64,000 nucleotides of DNA from Schaalia sp. HMT-172. Lineage in GTDB: Bacteria > Actinomycetota > Actinomycetes > Actinomycetales > Actinomycetaceae. The translations under genes and the position numbers were made by a program. Shown here piece by piece: positions 45,493 to 54,063 of the stretch (position 1 is its first letter; each line of letters starts with the position of its first letter). The notes beneath the pieces are model-generated. The model did no database searches. It saw nothing but the letters and a program-made list of their open reading frames with translations, and had not been told where the DNA came from. The stretch covers positions 1,116,001 through 1,180,000 of the forward strand of contig NZ_CP130058.1 in NCBI RefSeq assembly GCF_030644365.1, in the 5' to 3' direction.

Positions 45493-46866
45493 GTGCGCTT
45501 CGACCTCATCTCCATTTTCCCGGACTATTTCACGCCCCTGACCCTCTCCCTCATGGGTAAGGCCGAGGACGCTGGCCTCGTCACCCTCGCCGCCCACGAC
45601 CTGCGTCAGTGGGCCACCGGCAAGCACCGCAGCGTCGACGACACCCCCTATGGCGGTGGCGCCGGCATGGTCATGCGCGCGGACGTGTGGGCGCGCGCCC
45701 TCGACGACGCGCTGGCCACCCCGCTCGCGTGCGAGAACGCAGAGGCTGCCACGGCCTCGTGCCGCAGGGTCCTGGCCATCCCCACCCCCTCAGGGACGCC
45801 GCTCACGCAGCCTGTCGTGGAAGATTTGGCGCGAGCCGACCAGATCATCGTCGCCTGCGGTCGCTACGAAGGCATCGACGCGCGGGTCGCGCAGCACTAC
45901 CGCGCAGCAGGCGTCGAGGTCCTTGAGTTTTCCATCGGCGACTACGTGCTCAACGGCGGCGAGGTCGCGGCGATGGTGCTCACCGAGGCGGTCGCGCGTC
46001 TCCTCGACGGATTCATGGGCAACCCGGACTCGCTGGTCGAAGAGTCCCATTCGGGAGCCGGCCTCCTCGAGTACCCCGTCTTTACCAAGCCAAGGGAGTT
46101 CCGCTCGCTCGAGATTCCCGAGGTTCTCCTCGGCGGTAACCACGCGGCGATTGAACGCTGGCGCCGCGACCGCGCGATCGAGAAGACCGTGGCGGTGCGC
46201 CCCGACCTCGCGCTCTCGCTCGACGCCGCTGCCCTCAGCGGAGACGATCGCGCGACGCTCGCGGCCTGCGGCGTCGCCTACCCGCGAGCTGGTGCTGCGG
46301 AACGGCTCACAGTGCGACAGGCTGAGCTTGAGGATGTCGTCGCAGTCAGCGAGCTTGCCGCGCGCACGTTCCCGGATGCCTGCCCGCAGGACCTGCCCCA
46401 GGAGGCGATCGACGAGCACATCGCCACGCAGCTGAGCGCGGACGTGTTTGACGCTCTTATTTCCGATCCCGAGCGTCACCGCCTGTTCGTCGCCGAGGTC
46501 TGGGGTGGCCTCGTCGGTTACGTGCTGACCCATGTCGGCCCGGATGCGTTGCCGAGCGACCTGGTGCGTCCCGGACGCGTCGAGGTGGGAAGCGCTTACC
46601 TGTCCAAGTGCTACGTGGACGCGGCCTGGCGGGGCAGCGGCATCGCCGACGTCCTGCTCGAGCGCGCTGTTGCGGACGCCGCCAAGGCAGGACATCGAGC
46701 GATCGTGCTGGGAACCAACCGAGGTAACAAAGCGGCGCAGGCCTTCTATAAGAAGCACGGCTTCCGCAAGCGCTCGACGCGAACCTTCGATGTCGGTGGA
46801 GTGACCAACTACGACGTCGTCATGGTGCGTGATCTCACGCGGACGGGCAACCCAACGCTGGCCTGA
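45493..46866 (+). CDS. trmD: tRNA (guanine-37 N1)-methyltransferase fused to a GNAT acetyltransferase
   Basis: A 457-residue fusion. Residues 1 to about 240 are TrmD: DLISIFPDYFTPL, VDDTPYGGGAGMVMR, ACGRYEGIDARV and SIGDYVLNGGE, the SPOUT knot and methionine-cofactor site that modifies G37 beside the anticodon. From about residue 275 a GNAT domain follows: LTVRQAELEDVVAVSELA, then the acetyl-CoA loop WRGSGIADVLLE and NKAAQAFYKKHGF. Ordinary TrmD is about 230–260 residues. No stop or frame change separates the halves. The GTG start is used; rimM precedes it. Confidence 0.93.
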   Translation: MRFDLISIFPDYFTPLTLSLMGKAEDAGLVTLAAHDLRQWATGKHRSVDDTPYGGGAGMVMRADVWARALDDALATPLACENAEAATASCRRVLAIPTPSGTPLTQPVVEDLARADQIIVACGRYEGIDARVAQHYRAAGVEVLEFSIGDYVLNGGEVAAMVLTEAVARLLDGFMGNPDSLVEESHSGAGLLEYPVFTKPREFRSLEIPEVLLGGNHAAIERWRRDRAIEKTVAVRPDLALSLDAAALSGDDRATLAACGVAYPRAGAAERLTVRQAELEDVVAVSELAARTFPDACPQDLPQEAIDEHIATQLSADVFDALISDPERHRLFVAEVWGGLVGYVLTHVGPDALPSDLVRPGRVEVGSAYLSKCYVDAAWRGSGIADVLLERAVADAAKAGHRAIVLGTNRGNKAAQAFYKKHGFRKRSTRTFDVGGVTNYDVVMVRDLTRTGNPTLA

Positions 46867-46985
46867 CCAGGAGTCTGTGTGCGACAATAGCCAGGATTGT
46901 GCGCGGTTCATCCTGCCGCAGGGGGACACCGTGGCGCACGATCGGACGAAGGAATGAGCGGGCACCGGCCCGCCCAACCAGGCGC

Positions 46986-47012
46986 CCTTGACCTGCGGCA
47001 GAGGCGTCAAGG
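46986..47012 (+). promoter_or_regulatory. Leader hairpin covering the rplS Shine-Dalgarno
   Basis: CCTTGAC (46986–46992) pairs with GTCAAGG (47006–47012) across a 13-nt loop. The right arm overlaps the rplS ribosome site AAGGAG (47009–47014), so the stem would hide it. Translational control is inferred. Confidence 0.45.
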
Positions 47013-47019
47013 AGAAAAA

Positions 47020-47376
47020 ATGCAGAAGCTGGACGCCGTTGATGCGGCTTCCCTGCGCGATGACATCCCGCCGTTCCGCGCGGGCGACACCCTCAAGGTG
47101 CACGTCAAGGTTATCGAAGGCAACCGCTCCCGTATCCAGGTCTTCCAGGGTGTCGTGATCGCTCGTCGCGGCCACGGCGTGTCCTCCACGTTCACCATCC
47201 GCAAGGTTTCCTTCGGTGTGGGCGTCGAGCGTACCTTCCCGGTTCACGCCCCCACGATCGACCACATCGAGGTCGTCACCAAGGGCGACGTGCGCCGCGC
47301 CAAGCTCTACTACCTGCGTGAGCGTCACGGCAAGGCCGCGAAGATCAAGGAGCACCGCTCCGGCAAGGCCGAGTGA
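47020..47376 (+). CDS. rplS: 50S ribosomal protein L19
   Basis: A 118-residue L19 at the 30S–50S interface. [20 protein letters not shown] and [19 protein letters not shown] are family blocks. ATG 47020 has AAGGAGA upstream. It follows trmD with a 153-nt gap and is followed by a terminator. Confidence 0.97.
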   Translation: MQKLDAVDAASLRDDIPPFRAGDTLKVHVKVIEGNRSRIQVFQGVVIARRGHGVSSTFTIRKVSFGVGVERTFPVHAPTIDHIEVVTKGDVRRAKLYYLRERHGKAAKIKEHRSGKAE

Positions 47377-47412
47377 GGCCAGCGGCCACGTGCCTTGGCA
47401 TTTTTCACGGAA

Positions 47413-47443
47413 AGGCCCGACACCGCGCGCCGGTGTCGGGCCT
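47413..47443 (+). terminator. Terminator between rplS and lepB
   Basis: Perfect 13-bp stem AGGCCCGACACCG with its complement and a 5-nt loop. Confidence 0.7.
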
Positions 47444-47482
47444 CGCCGTATCCTTGGATGGTTCACGACGTAAGGAGATCGG

Positions 47483-48229
47483 ATGAGCTCGACTGCAGGC
47501 CCGGTGCTTGGACCGGTGCACGCGCCGTCGCTGCGGGATCGCGAGCGCGCCGAGGCGCGTGCTCGCCGTAACCCCTGGGTGTGGCTACGCGAGATCCTCG
47601 TCATCATCGTCGTCGCGCTGGTGATCTCCTCACTCCTTCGCGCCTTCATCGTGCAGGTCTTTTGGATCCCCTCGCCCTCGATGCGTAACACACTGGTCGA
47701 GGACGACCGCATCGCCGTGTCCCGCGTGGACGCGCTGCGCTCGAATATTCACCGCGGAGACGTCGTCGTCTTTGACGACACGCTCGGCTGGCTCGGCACC
47801 ACCGAGGTGTCTTCCCCGTCCGTCGTGCGCCGACTCGGAGAGTTCACGGGCTTCGTGCCCGCGGGCGGGGAGCAGACCCTCGTCAAGCGGGTGATCGGTG
47901 TGGGCGGTGACCGCGTCACCTGCGTGAGCGCCACCGGCAAGGTCAGCGTCAACGGGGTCGAGATCGACGAACCATACGTCGCCAACGGCCAGGTGCCCTG
48001 CGGCGAGCGTACCTTCGACGTGACCGTGCCCGAGGGTTACCTGTGGGTGATGGGCGACAATCGTTCGAATTCCGCCGATTCTCGGTATCACATGGGTTCC
48101 GGTCAGTCGCCCTACGTGCCCGTCTCCTCCGTCGTGGGGACGGTGCAGGCCGTGATCTGGCCGGTCTCTCGTTGGTCTACTGACATCGGCCACCAGGAAG
48201 TCTTCGCCTCCGTTCCCGACCCCTCATGA
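47483..48229 (+). CDS. lepB: Signal peptidase I
   Basis: A 248-residue membrane protease. One N-terminal membrane helix (about 36–60) precedes the catalytic Ser66 in WIPSPSMRNTL. The general-base Lys135 is in TLVKRVIGVGGD, and VMGDNRSNSADSR is box E. It removes signal peptides from exported proteins. AAGGAG precedes the ATG. Its end overlaps rnhB by 4 nt. Confidence 0.95.
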   Translation: MSSTAGPVLGPVHAPSLRDRERAEARARRNPWVWLREILVIIVVALVISSLLRAFIVQVFWIPSPSMRNTLVEDDRIAVSRVDALRSNIHRGDVVVFDDTLGWLGTTEVSSPSVVRRLGEFTGFVPAGGEQTLVKRVIGVGGDRVTCVSATGKVSVNGVEIDEPYVANGQVPCGERTFDVTVPEGYLWVMGDNRSNSADSRYHMGSGQSPYVPVSSVVGTVQAVIWPVSRWSTDIGHQEVFASVPDPS

Positions 48230-48897
48230 GCACTGCGGCGCGCGACCTGGAGCTCGCCCTGGCGAAGCGGTGGGGCCTCGTGGCGGGCATGGACGAGGTC
48301 GGTCGCGGGGCCCTCGCCGGCCCCGTTGCGGTCGGCGTCGCCGTGATCGGCCAGGACGCGCCTCCCGTTCCCGAGGGACTGACCGACTCCAAGGCGCTTT
48401 CCGCTCGTCGGCGCGAGGCTCTCGTCGCCCCCATTCACTCCTGGGTCCGCGACTGCGCCGTCGGCTACGCGTCCCCGCAGGAAATCGACCGATGGGGGAT
48501 CGTCGCGGCTTTACGCCTGGCGGGGCGCCGCGCCCTCGCCGAGGTGGCGAGCCGCGCAGTCATGCCGGGCGGCGTCTTGCTGGACGGTTGCCACGATTGG
48601 CTTTCCGCACCCGAGGACCTGTTCGGAGACGAAGGCGGTCCCGAGGATCCTTTCGGTATCGCCCTGCCCGTCCACATGCAGGTCAAGGCCGACCTGTCCT
48701 GCGCCGTCGTGGCCGCGGCCTCCGTCATCGCCAAGGTGGCCCGCGATCGCCTCATGAGCGATGCCGACGACCCCGGATACGGGTGGGCCTCCAACAAAGG
48801 CTACGGGTCAGCTGCGCACGCCCGCGCGATCGGCCGCCTCGGCGTCAGCGACTTTCATCGTCGCTCGTGGAAGATGCCGACGAGCGCCACAAAGTAG
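48226..48897 (+). CDS. rnhB: Ribonuclease HII
   Basis: A 223-residue enzyme that cuts RNA in RNA–DNA hybrids and at single ribonucleotides. The metal-binding acidic pair is in GMDEVGRGALAGPV, a third Asp in LLDGCHDW and a further acidic residue in MQVKADLS. Its ATG overlaps the lepB stop (ATGA). Confidence 0.95.
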   Translation: MSTAARDLELALAKRWGLVAGMDEVGRGALAGPVAVGVAVIGQDAPPVPEGLTDSKALSARRREALVAPIHSWVRDCAVGYASPQEIDRWGIVAALRLAGRRALAEVASRAVMPGGVLLDGCHDWLSAPEDLFGDEGGPEDPFGIALPVHMQVKADLSCAVVAAASVIAKVARDRLMSDADDPGYGWASNKGYGSAAHARAIGRLGVSDFHRRSWKMPTSATK

Positions 48898-48951
48898 GGC
48901 ACGCCGGGGTGGCAGGGTGGCAAGCACGCCCAGGCCCGGCATGATGGGTTC

Positions 48952-49251
48952 GTGAGCGAAGAAATCGAAGGTTACGAGAACAACCTGGAGCTGGAGCTTT
49001 TCAAGGAGTACCGCGACGTCATCGGCTTGTTTAAGTTCGTCGTGGAGACCGAGAGGCGTTTCTATCTGTGCAACCACGTCGACGTGCAGGCGCGCCCGGT
49101 GGGCGGTGACGTCTTTTTCGAGCTGACGCTCACCGACGCCTGGGTGTGGGACATCTACCGATCCTCCCGTTTTGTTCGCTCGGTGCGAGTCATCACCTAC
49201 AAGGACGTGAATGTCGAGGAGCTCTCCAAGCCGGAGCTCGACATTCCCTAG
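48952..49251 (+). CDS. DUF2469 protein
   Basis: A 99-residue soluble protein of a conserved actinobacterial family of unknown role. EEIEGYENNLELELFKEYRD is the typical start, followed by VVETERRFYLCNHVDVQAR and VWDIYRSSRFVRSVRV. The position between rnhB and yraN is conserved in many actinobacteria. The GTG start lacks a clear ribosome site; CATGAT six bases upstream may be a –10 box. Confidence 0.88.
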   Translation: MSEEIEGYENNLELELFKEYRDVIGLFKFVVETERRFYLCNHVDVQARPVGGDVFFELTLTDAWVWDIYRSSRFVRSVRVITYKDVNVEELSKPELDIP

Positions 49252-49258
49252 CCTCGCG

Positions 49259-49326
49259 CCGTCCACAGGACAAGCAGCGCGAGCCGTTTATCCACAGGCC
49301 TTTGCGTTAACCGCTCCCTGTCCACA
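49259..49326 (+). repeat. Three DnaA-box-like motifs upstream of yraN–comM–dprA
   Basis: CCGTCCACA (49259–49267), TTATCCACA (49288–49296, perfect classical box) and CTGTCCACA (49318–49326), each followed by GG. Starts are 29 and 30 bp apart, close to three helical turns. All face the same way as the downstream operon, whose GTG/ATG start is about 65 nt further on. Confidence 0.7.
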
Positions 49327-49392
49327 GGGGGCGGTTTTCGTGTTGTGTGGCCCGGTGGCCGGGGCGCACTGTGGTCGTGGAGGTGAGCTCTC

Positions 49393-49833
49393 ATGGAATG
49401 CTCAACACGACCCGATCGTCGGACTCTCGGTGCAGCCGGGGAACACACGGCCCGCCTGATGATTGAGGAAGCGGGCCTGCGCGTCCTGGAATGCAACTGG
49501 CGCGATGGCCGACGCGGCGAGCTTGACATCATCGCCCGAGACGAGACGGACCCCGCGTGCTCGTGGACCGTCATCGTCGAGGTACGCACCCGGGTTGGTC
49601 GGGGAAAAGGCAGTGCTCTCGCATCGGTGGATGCACGTAAGGTCGCTCAGTTGAGGGCGCTCACGGGCGCCTGGTGCAGGCAGCGAGGCCGACTGGACTC
49701 GCGGGTCCGCATTGACGTCGTCGCGATCACGCTGTCGGCGCAGTCACTTCGGCAATGGCCGGACGTGGATCGGGCGGACGTCGACGTGCGCGCGCTCGGT
49801 GCGCACGCGGTGTGGCTGCGGGGCGTGCAATGA
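49393..49833 (+). CDS. YraN/UPF0102 endonuclease-like protein
   Basis: A 146-residue protein with a restriction-like PD-(D/E)XK core: RRGELDIIARD and VIVEVRTR supply the acidic residues and basic residue. GAAGEHTARLMIEEAG at the N-terminus is typical. It is thought to act on DNA but its task is unproven. It overlaps comM by 4 nt and heads a DNA-processing operon. Confidence 0.88.
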   Translation: MECSTRPDRRTLGAAGEHTARLMIEEAGLRVLECNWRDGRRGELDIIARDETDPACSWTVIVEVRTRVGRGKGSALASVDARKVAQLRALTGAWCRQRGRLDSRVRIDVVAITLSAQSLRQWPDVDRADVDVRALGAHAVWLRGVQ

Positions 49834-51380
49834 CCGGGCCAGGGCTTGCTCGCACCTATTCGATCAGCGTGGTTGGCATTGAGGGACACCTCGTCGATGT
49901 CGAGACGTATGCCGGTGCCGGGCTCGTGGCCTTCACACTCGTCGGCCTGTTGGACACGTCGGTGCGCGAGGCCCGTGACCGGGTGCGCGCGGCCTTCGAG
50001 TCCTGCGGCCTTGACGTGCTGGATCAACGCATCACGGTGAACCTCTCGCCGGCGGGCATCCCGAAGTCGGGTTCTGGCTTCGACCTGGCCATCGCCTCGT
50101 CTATCGCGTTGGCGACGGGTCTCGTGTACCCGCGCGCTTTTCAGGACGCTGTCATCGTCGGGGAACTCGCCCTGGACGGCAGCATTCAGCCGGTGCGCGG
50201 AGTGTTGCCGGCCGTGCTCGCCGCCCGCTCACGGGGAGTGCGTCGGGTTATCGTCCCGGAGGCGTGCGCCCGGGAGGCGCGGCTCGTGGACGGCATCGAG
50301 GTGATCGCCTTTGCACACCTGGCCGACCTCATCGCCTGGGGCGGGGGAGAGGCCATCAAGGCTCCTTTCCAGGGCCACCTGGGAATGCGCGCCGTGGAAC
50401 CAGGCCGTCAATCGCCCGCCGTCCTCGATATGGCTGACGTGCGAGGCCAGGGCGACGCGGTGGGTGCGATGGAGGTCGCAGCGGCCGGAGGGCACCACGT
50501 CTTCCTCATCGGCGAGCCCGGCTCGGGCAAGACCATGTTGGCCTCGCGGCTGCCGACGATTCTTCCCGACCTGGATGCCGACACCGCGCTTGTGACGACC
50601 TCCTTGCATTCCGTGGCAGGGCTCGTACCCGCGGGCACTGCCCTTGTCACGCGCCCTCCCTTCCAGGCGCCCCACCATTCGGTGACGATGGCCGCCCTGA
50701 TCGGGGGTGGATCACGCACCCTGACGCCGGGCGCGGCGTCGCTCGCACACGGCGGCATTCTGTTCCTCGACGAGGCCGCCGAGTTCGCGCCCTCCGTGCT
50801 CGACTCCCTGCGTGAACCCTTGGAGTCGGGGGTCGTCAACCTGCACCGGTCGGGGATCCACGCGCGCTACCCGGCCTCGTTTCAGCTGGTCATGGCCTCC
50901 AACCCATGCCCCTGCGGCGGGGGACGGGCAGGGCGTCACTGCACTTGTTCCTCGGTCGCTCGGAGGCGCTACCTGGCGCGCTTGTCGGGCCCTCTCCTGG
51001 ACCGGATGGACATTCGCATCGACGTGCACACGCCGACACGGGCAGACATGGCCTCGTGTACGACGCGCGACTCGGAGACGATCAGGCAGCGAGTGAGTGC
51101 CGCCCGCGACCGGGCCCGCCACCGCCTCGCGGACACACCCTGGGTGTGCAACGCCCAGCTTCCGGGAGCGTGGATCAGGCGCCACTCGGGCATCGACGCC
51201 GAGCTGGTCGCCCAGCTGGACCGGCTCGTCGACGTCGGCGCCTCCTCGATGAGGGGAGTGGACCGCATGCTGCGCCTGGCGTGGACGCTGGCGGACTTGG
51301 CGGGGGCACCTCGACCGACAATTGACCACATCGTTGCAGCGCAGCAGCTGCGGAATGGACACGATCATGACACCAGATGA
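49830..51380 (+). CDS. comM: YifB/ComM-family Mg-chelatase-like AAA+ ATPase
   Basis: A 516-residue helicase-like ATPase. The N-terminal Lon-protease-fold domain (about 1–165) contains LSPAGIPKSGSGFDLAIA. AAA+ motifs follow: GEPGSGKTMLA (Walker A) and ILFLDEAAEF (Walker B), then NPCPCGGG with a Cys cluster. In naturally competent bacteria ComM drives branch migration during DNA uptake. The ATG overlaps the yraN stop; dprA follows. Confidence 0.93.
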   Translation: MTGPGLARTYSISVVGIEGHLVDVETYAGAGLVAFTLVGLLDTSVREARDRVRAAFESCGLDVLDQRITVNLSPAGIPKSGSGFDLAIASSIALATGLVYPRAFQDAVIVGELALDGSIQPVRGVLPAVLAARSRGVRRVIVPEACAREARLVDGIEVIAFAHLADLIAWGGGEAIKAPFQGHLGMRAVEPGRQSPAVLDMADVRGQGDAVGAMEVAAAGGHHVFLIGEPGSGKTMLASRLPTILPDLDADTALVTTSLHSVAGLVPAGTALVTRPPFQAPHHSVTMAALIGGGSRTLTPGAASLAHGGILFLDEAAEFAPSVLDSLREPLESGVVNLHRSGIHARYPASFQLVMASNPCPCGGGRAGRHCTCSSVARRRYLARLSGPLLDRMDIRIDVHTPTRADMASCTTRDSETIRQRVSAARDRARHRLADTPWVCNAQLPGAWIRRHSGIDAELVAQLDRLVDVGASSMRGVDRMLRLAWTLADLAGAPRPTIDHIVAAQQLRNGHDHDTR

Positions 51381-52536
51381 GACGATGCAAGAGGCGGCCT
51401 GGTGGTCGGCGGTGGCAGAACCCGCCGATCCCGCGGCGCGCGTAGTGCGTGCGACGCTTGGGGACCGTCGGGGGCGCGAATGGCTCCAAGGGGAGTGGAG
51501 GGGCGTGCCGAGGGAACTGCGGTGTGCGGGCGAGGCCCGTTGGGACCAGCAGTGGAATCGCTGGCGTGAACGCGCGCTGGCGGTCGATGTCGAGCGCGAA
51601 CTGGCGCGGGTCGAGCGCGCCGGAGGCGGATTCATAACGCCCGCGGATCCGCGCTGGCCGGTCCAGCTTTCCTGCCTGGGAGAGGAGGAACCGCTTGGCC
51701 TGTGGTTCCTGGGTCGCCTGAGCGATTCGTCGCAGTCCGAGGGGCACGTCTCGATCGTTGGGGCGCGCGCCTCCACGTCGGCCGGGGGCAGGTGCGCGCG
51801 AAACATGGCCTACCACCTCGCGCGCTCGGGGTACGCGATCGTCTCTGGCGGGGCCATCGGCATTGACATTGAGGCGCACCGGGGGGCGCTGGCTGGCGGC
51901 GGGCGGACGATCTGTGTCCTGGCCGGTGGGGTACTCAATCCTTATCCTGCGTGCCACGCCGAGGATTTCCGCGCGATCATCGACAGGGGCGGGCTGATCG
52001 TCTCGGAGGTTGCTCCCACTGCCCGTCCCGCGAAGTGGCGTTTTCTGACTCGCAACAGGCTGATCGCCGGGTGGAGCGCGGCCACCATCGTCGTCGAGGC
52101 CGGGGCTCGTTCGGGCGCTCTGGCCACGGCCAGGTGGGCGATGGGGTGCGGACGCGAGCTCGGCGCCGTGCCCGGGGCGGTGGATGCGCCCATGTCGGTG
52201 GGCTGCCTCGAACTGGCCAGGAACGGCGCGACGATCATTCGCGATGGCCGCGACGCCGCGGAACTGGCGGGCCCCATCGGGGCGGAGGATGTGGCCCCGC
52301 TCTTCGGGATGCCGGTCGAGCGAGATCACGGAATCGCTGCTCTGCCCCCGGTGGCGCGTCGCGTGTGGGAAGCGCTTCCGGCACGCGCGTGTGCGGATGT
52401 GTCCGCGATCTGCGTCAGCGCCGGGCTCGGCCGCGAGGAGGTGAGCCGTGCCCTGATGGACTTGGCCGTGGCTGGATTGGTCACCAGTTCCACCCGCGGG
52501 TGGGCACGCAGGGAGGGCGGGGACGCCGTAGGATGA
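51367..52536 (+). CDS. dprA: DNA-processing protein DprA
   Basis: A 389-residue protein. The Rossmann-like core has VSIVGARASTSAGG, VSGGAIGIDIEAHRGAL and FLTRNRLIAGWS, followed by VVEAGARSGALATA. A winged-helix tail (about 325–385) is present. DprA loads RecA on incoming single strands during transformation. Start is uncertain between ATG 51355 and 51367; both overlap comM. Confidence 0.93.
   Translation: MTPDETMQEAAWWSAVAEPADPAARVVRATLGDRRGREWLQGEWRGVPRELRCAGEARWDQQWNRWRERALAVDVERELARVERAGGGFITPADPRWPVQLSCLGEEEPLGLWFLGRLSDSSQSEGHVSIVGARASTSAGGRCARNMAYHLARSGYAIVSGGAIGIDIEAHRGALAGGGRTICVLAGGVLNPYPACHAEDFRAIIDRGGLIVSEVAPTARPAKWRFLTRNRLIAGWSAATIVVEAGARSGALATARWAMGCGRELGAVPGAVDAPMSVGCLELARNGATIIRDGRDAAELAGPIGAEDVAPLFGMPVERDHGIAALPPVARRVWEALPARACADVSAICVSAGLGREEVSRALMDLAVAGLVTSSTRGWARREGGDAVG
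52529..52534 (+). promoter_or_regulatory. –10 box of leaderless xerC
   Basis: TAGGAT overlaps the dprA stop and is six bases before the xerC ATG (52541). Confidence 0.5.
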
Positions 52537-52540
52537 GCGC

Positions 52541-53452
52541 ATGATCGAGAGCGTGGGGGACCAGTGGGGTGAGTATCTGCGGCTGAGCCGCCGCATGAGC
52601 GAGCACACCATCGACGCCTACCTGGGGGACCTGCGCGCGCTCCTGGACTACGTGGGGCTCCGATGGGACGCGCCCGCCGGCGAGTTTGGCCAGGCGCTCA
52701 CGCAGCGCTCCATCCGCTCGTGGCTGGCCCACACGCTGGCCAGCGGGGGAGCACGCTCGACCATCGCGCGCCACACGGCGGCCATCCGCAATTTCACGGC
52801 GTGGGCCGTGCGCGAGGAGATCCTGGCGAACGACCCGGCCGCGGCGCTGACGAGCCCACGCGCGGATCAACGTCTTCCCACTCCCCTGGATGAGTCCGAG
52901 GCCCGCACCCTCATTAACCTGGCCCGCGCTGAGGCGGTGGACGGGAGCGCCGCGCAGATGCGCGCTTGGGCGATTCTCGAGCTCACCTACGCGTGCGGCC
53001 TGCGAGTGTCCGAAGTGTGTGCCCTCGACGTGTCCTCACTCAACCGTGAGGCTCTGACCGTGCGCGTGCTCGGCAAGGGAAAAAAGGAGCGCGTCGTGCC
53101 CTACGGCCCGCCCGCGCGCGAGGCGCTGGACCACTGGCTGGTCCGAGGCCGCCCGCAGTTGGTCGCCCAATCCAGTGGCGAGGCCCTGTTTCTCGGCGAC
53201 CGCGGGGGGCGCATTGATCCTCGTGTTGTGCGCTCGATGGTCCATCGGATGGCCGCCAAGGCGGGGGTGCACGACGTCGCCCCCCACGGGCTGCGCCACT
53301 CGACGGCGACCCATCTCCTGCAAGGCGGCGCGGATCTGCGCGCCGTTCAGGAAATGCTCGGCCACGCCTCCTTGTCCACGACGCAGCGCTACACGCACGT
53401 AGACACCGCTCGCCTGAGCGCCATCTATCAACGTGCTCACCCTCGCGCCTGA
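52541..53452 (+). CDS. xerC: Tyrosine recombinase XerC
   Basis: A 303-residue site-specific recombinase. The N-terminal SAM-like domain spans about 1–100. The catalytic set is visible: Arg in YACGLRVSEVCAL, Lys in GKGKKERVVP, His-x-x-Arg in HGLRHSTATHLL, His in MLGHASLST and Tyr in TQRYTHV. With XerD it resolves chromosome dimers. Adjacent to dprA. Confidence 0.94.
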   Translation: MIESVGDQWGEYLRLSRRMSEHTIDAYLGDLRALLDYVGLRWDAPAGEFGQALTQRSIRSWLAHTLASGGARSTIARHTAAIRNFTAWAVREEILANDPAAALTSPRADQRLPTPLDESEARTLINLARAEAVDGSAAQMRAWAILELTYACGLRVSEVCALDVSSLNREALTVRVLGKGKKERVVPYGPPAREALDHWLVRGRPQLVAQSSGEALFLGDRGGRIDPRVVRSMVHRMAAKAGVHDVAPHGLRHSTATHLLQGGADLRAVQEMLGHASLSTTQRYTHVDTARLSAIYQRAHPRA

Positions 53453-53466
53453 GGCCTCCTCTGGCG

Positions 53467-53982
53467 CTAGCCGTCCCAGGGGAGGAGACGAGGCCGTCCC
53501 ACCGTCAGGCGGATCGGGTCCATATATGTGGTCGGACCCGTCTTCGCTCCCCAGTGCAGGGTGTCCGATCCCTCCTCGACGACCCCGATGACCTGCCCCG
53601 CGGTCACTGCCTGACCAGCGGATACGCTCGGCGTGACTGGCAGATAGGTGGACCAGACCGCGCGGCCGCGCACGTCGTGCCGAATGGAGACGGCCCCTCG
53701 GCCGCCAACCTGGCCCGCGAAGGTCACCGTCCCGTTGGCGCACGCGTAGACCGGCGAGCCGGACGGATAGGAGAGGGTGACGCCCCGTCTGCCGGGCAGC
53801 CAGTCGTGGGCGGGGGGAGCGAAGGAGGAGACGACGGGCACGGGGGAGCCGCTGGGCCACTGCCAGAGTTTGCTGTTCTCCGTGCCGCCTGCTGGCGGAG
53901 CCAGGAGGGCGAGCACTATGGCGCCGAGGAGCAGCGCGAGAGCGGCGAGAGAACGCTCGGCGTGAAGCGGACGGTTATTCAT
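53467..53982 (-). CDS. Secreted M23 (LytM-like) protein, apparently degenerate
   Basis: A 171-residue protein with a signal peptide (about 1–32; LLLGAIVLALLAPPAGG). The LytM fold is clear: VTLSYPSGSPVYACANGTVT, VSIRHDVRGRAVWSTYLPV and DTLHWGAK. The usual H-x-G-x-D motif reads RRGVTL here, so the zinc-binding His and Asp are both missing, as in non-catalytic activators such as EnvC. ATG 53982 gives a proper signal peptide; a longer frame upstream does not. It is the only minus-strand gene in this region. Confidence 0.82.
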   Translation of the reverse strand: MNNRPLHAERSLAALALLLGAIVLALLAPPAGGTENSKLWQWPSGSPVPVVSSFAPPAHDWLPGRRGVTLSYPSGSPVYACANGTVTFAGQVGGRGAVSIRHDVRGRAVWSTYLPVTPSVSAGQAVTAGQVIGVVEEGSDTLHWGAKTGPTTYMDPIRLTVGRPRLLPWDG

Positions 53983-54063
53983 ACGTCCACGATGTGCCCG
54001 GGACCCCTGTGCGATCCAGTCGACGTCGTTGCCTTGTGCATGGCGCCCCGAACGCGCAGACCC

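Noticed and set aside
49259-49326. Chromosome origin at the DnaA-box triplet
   Set aside because: Only three boxes, no AT-rich unwinding region, and no dnaA, dnaN or rpmH nearby.
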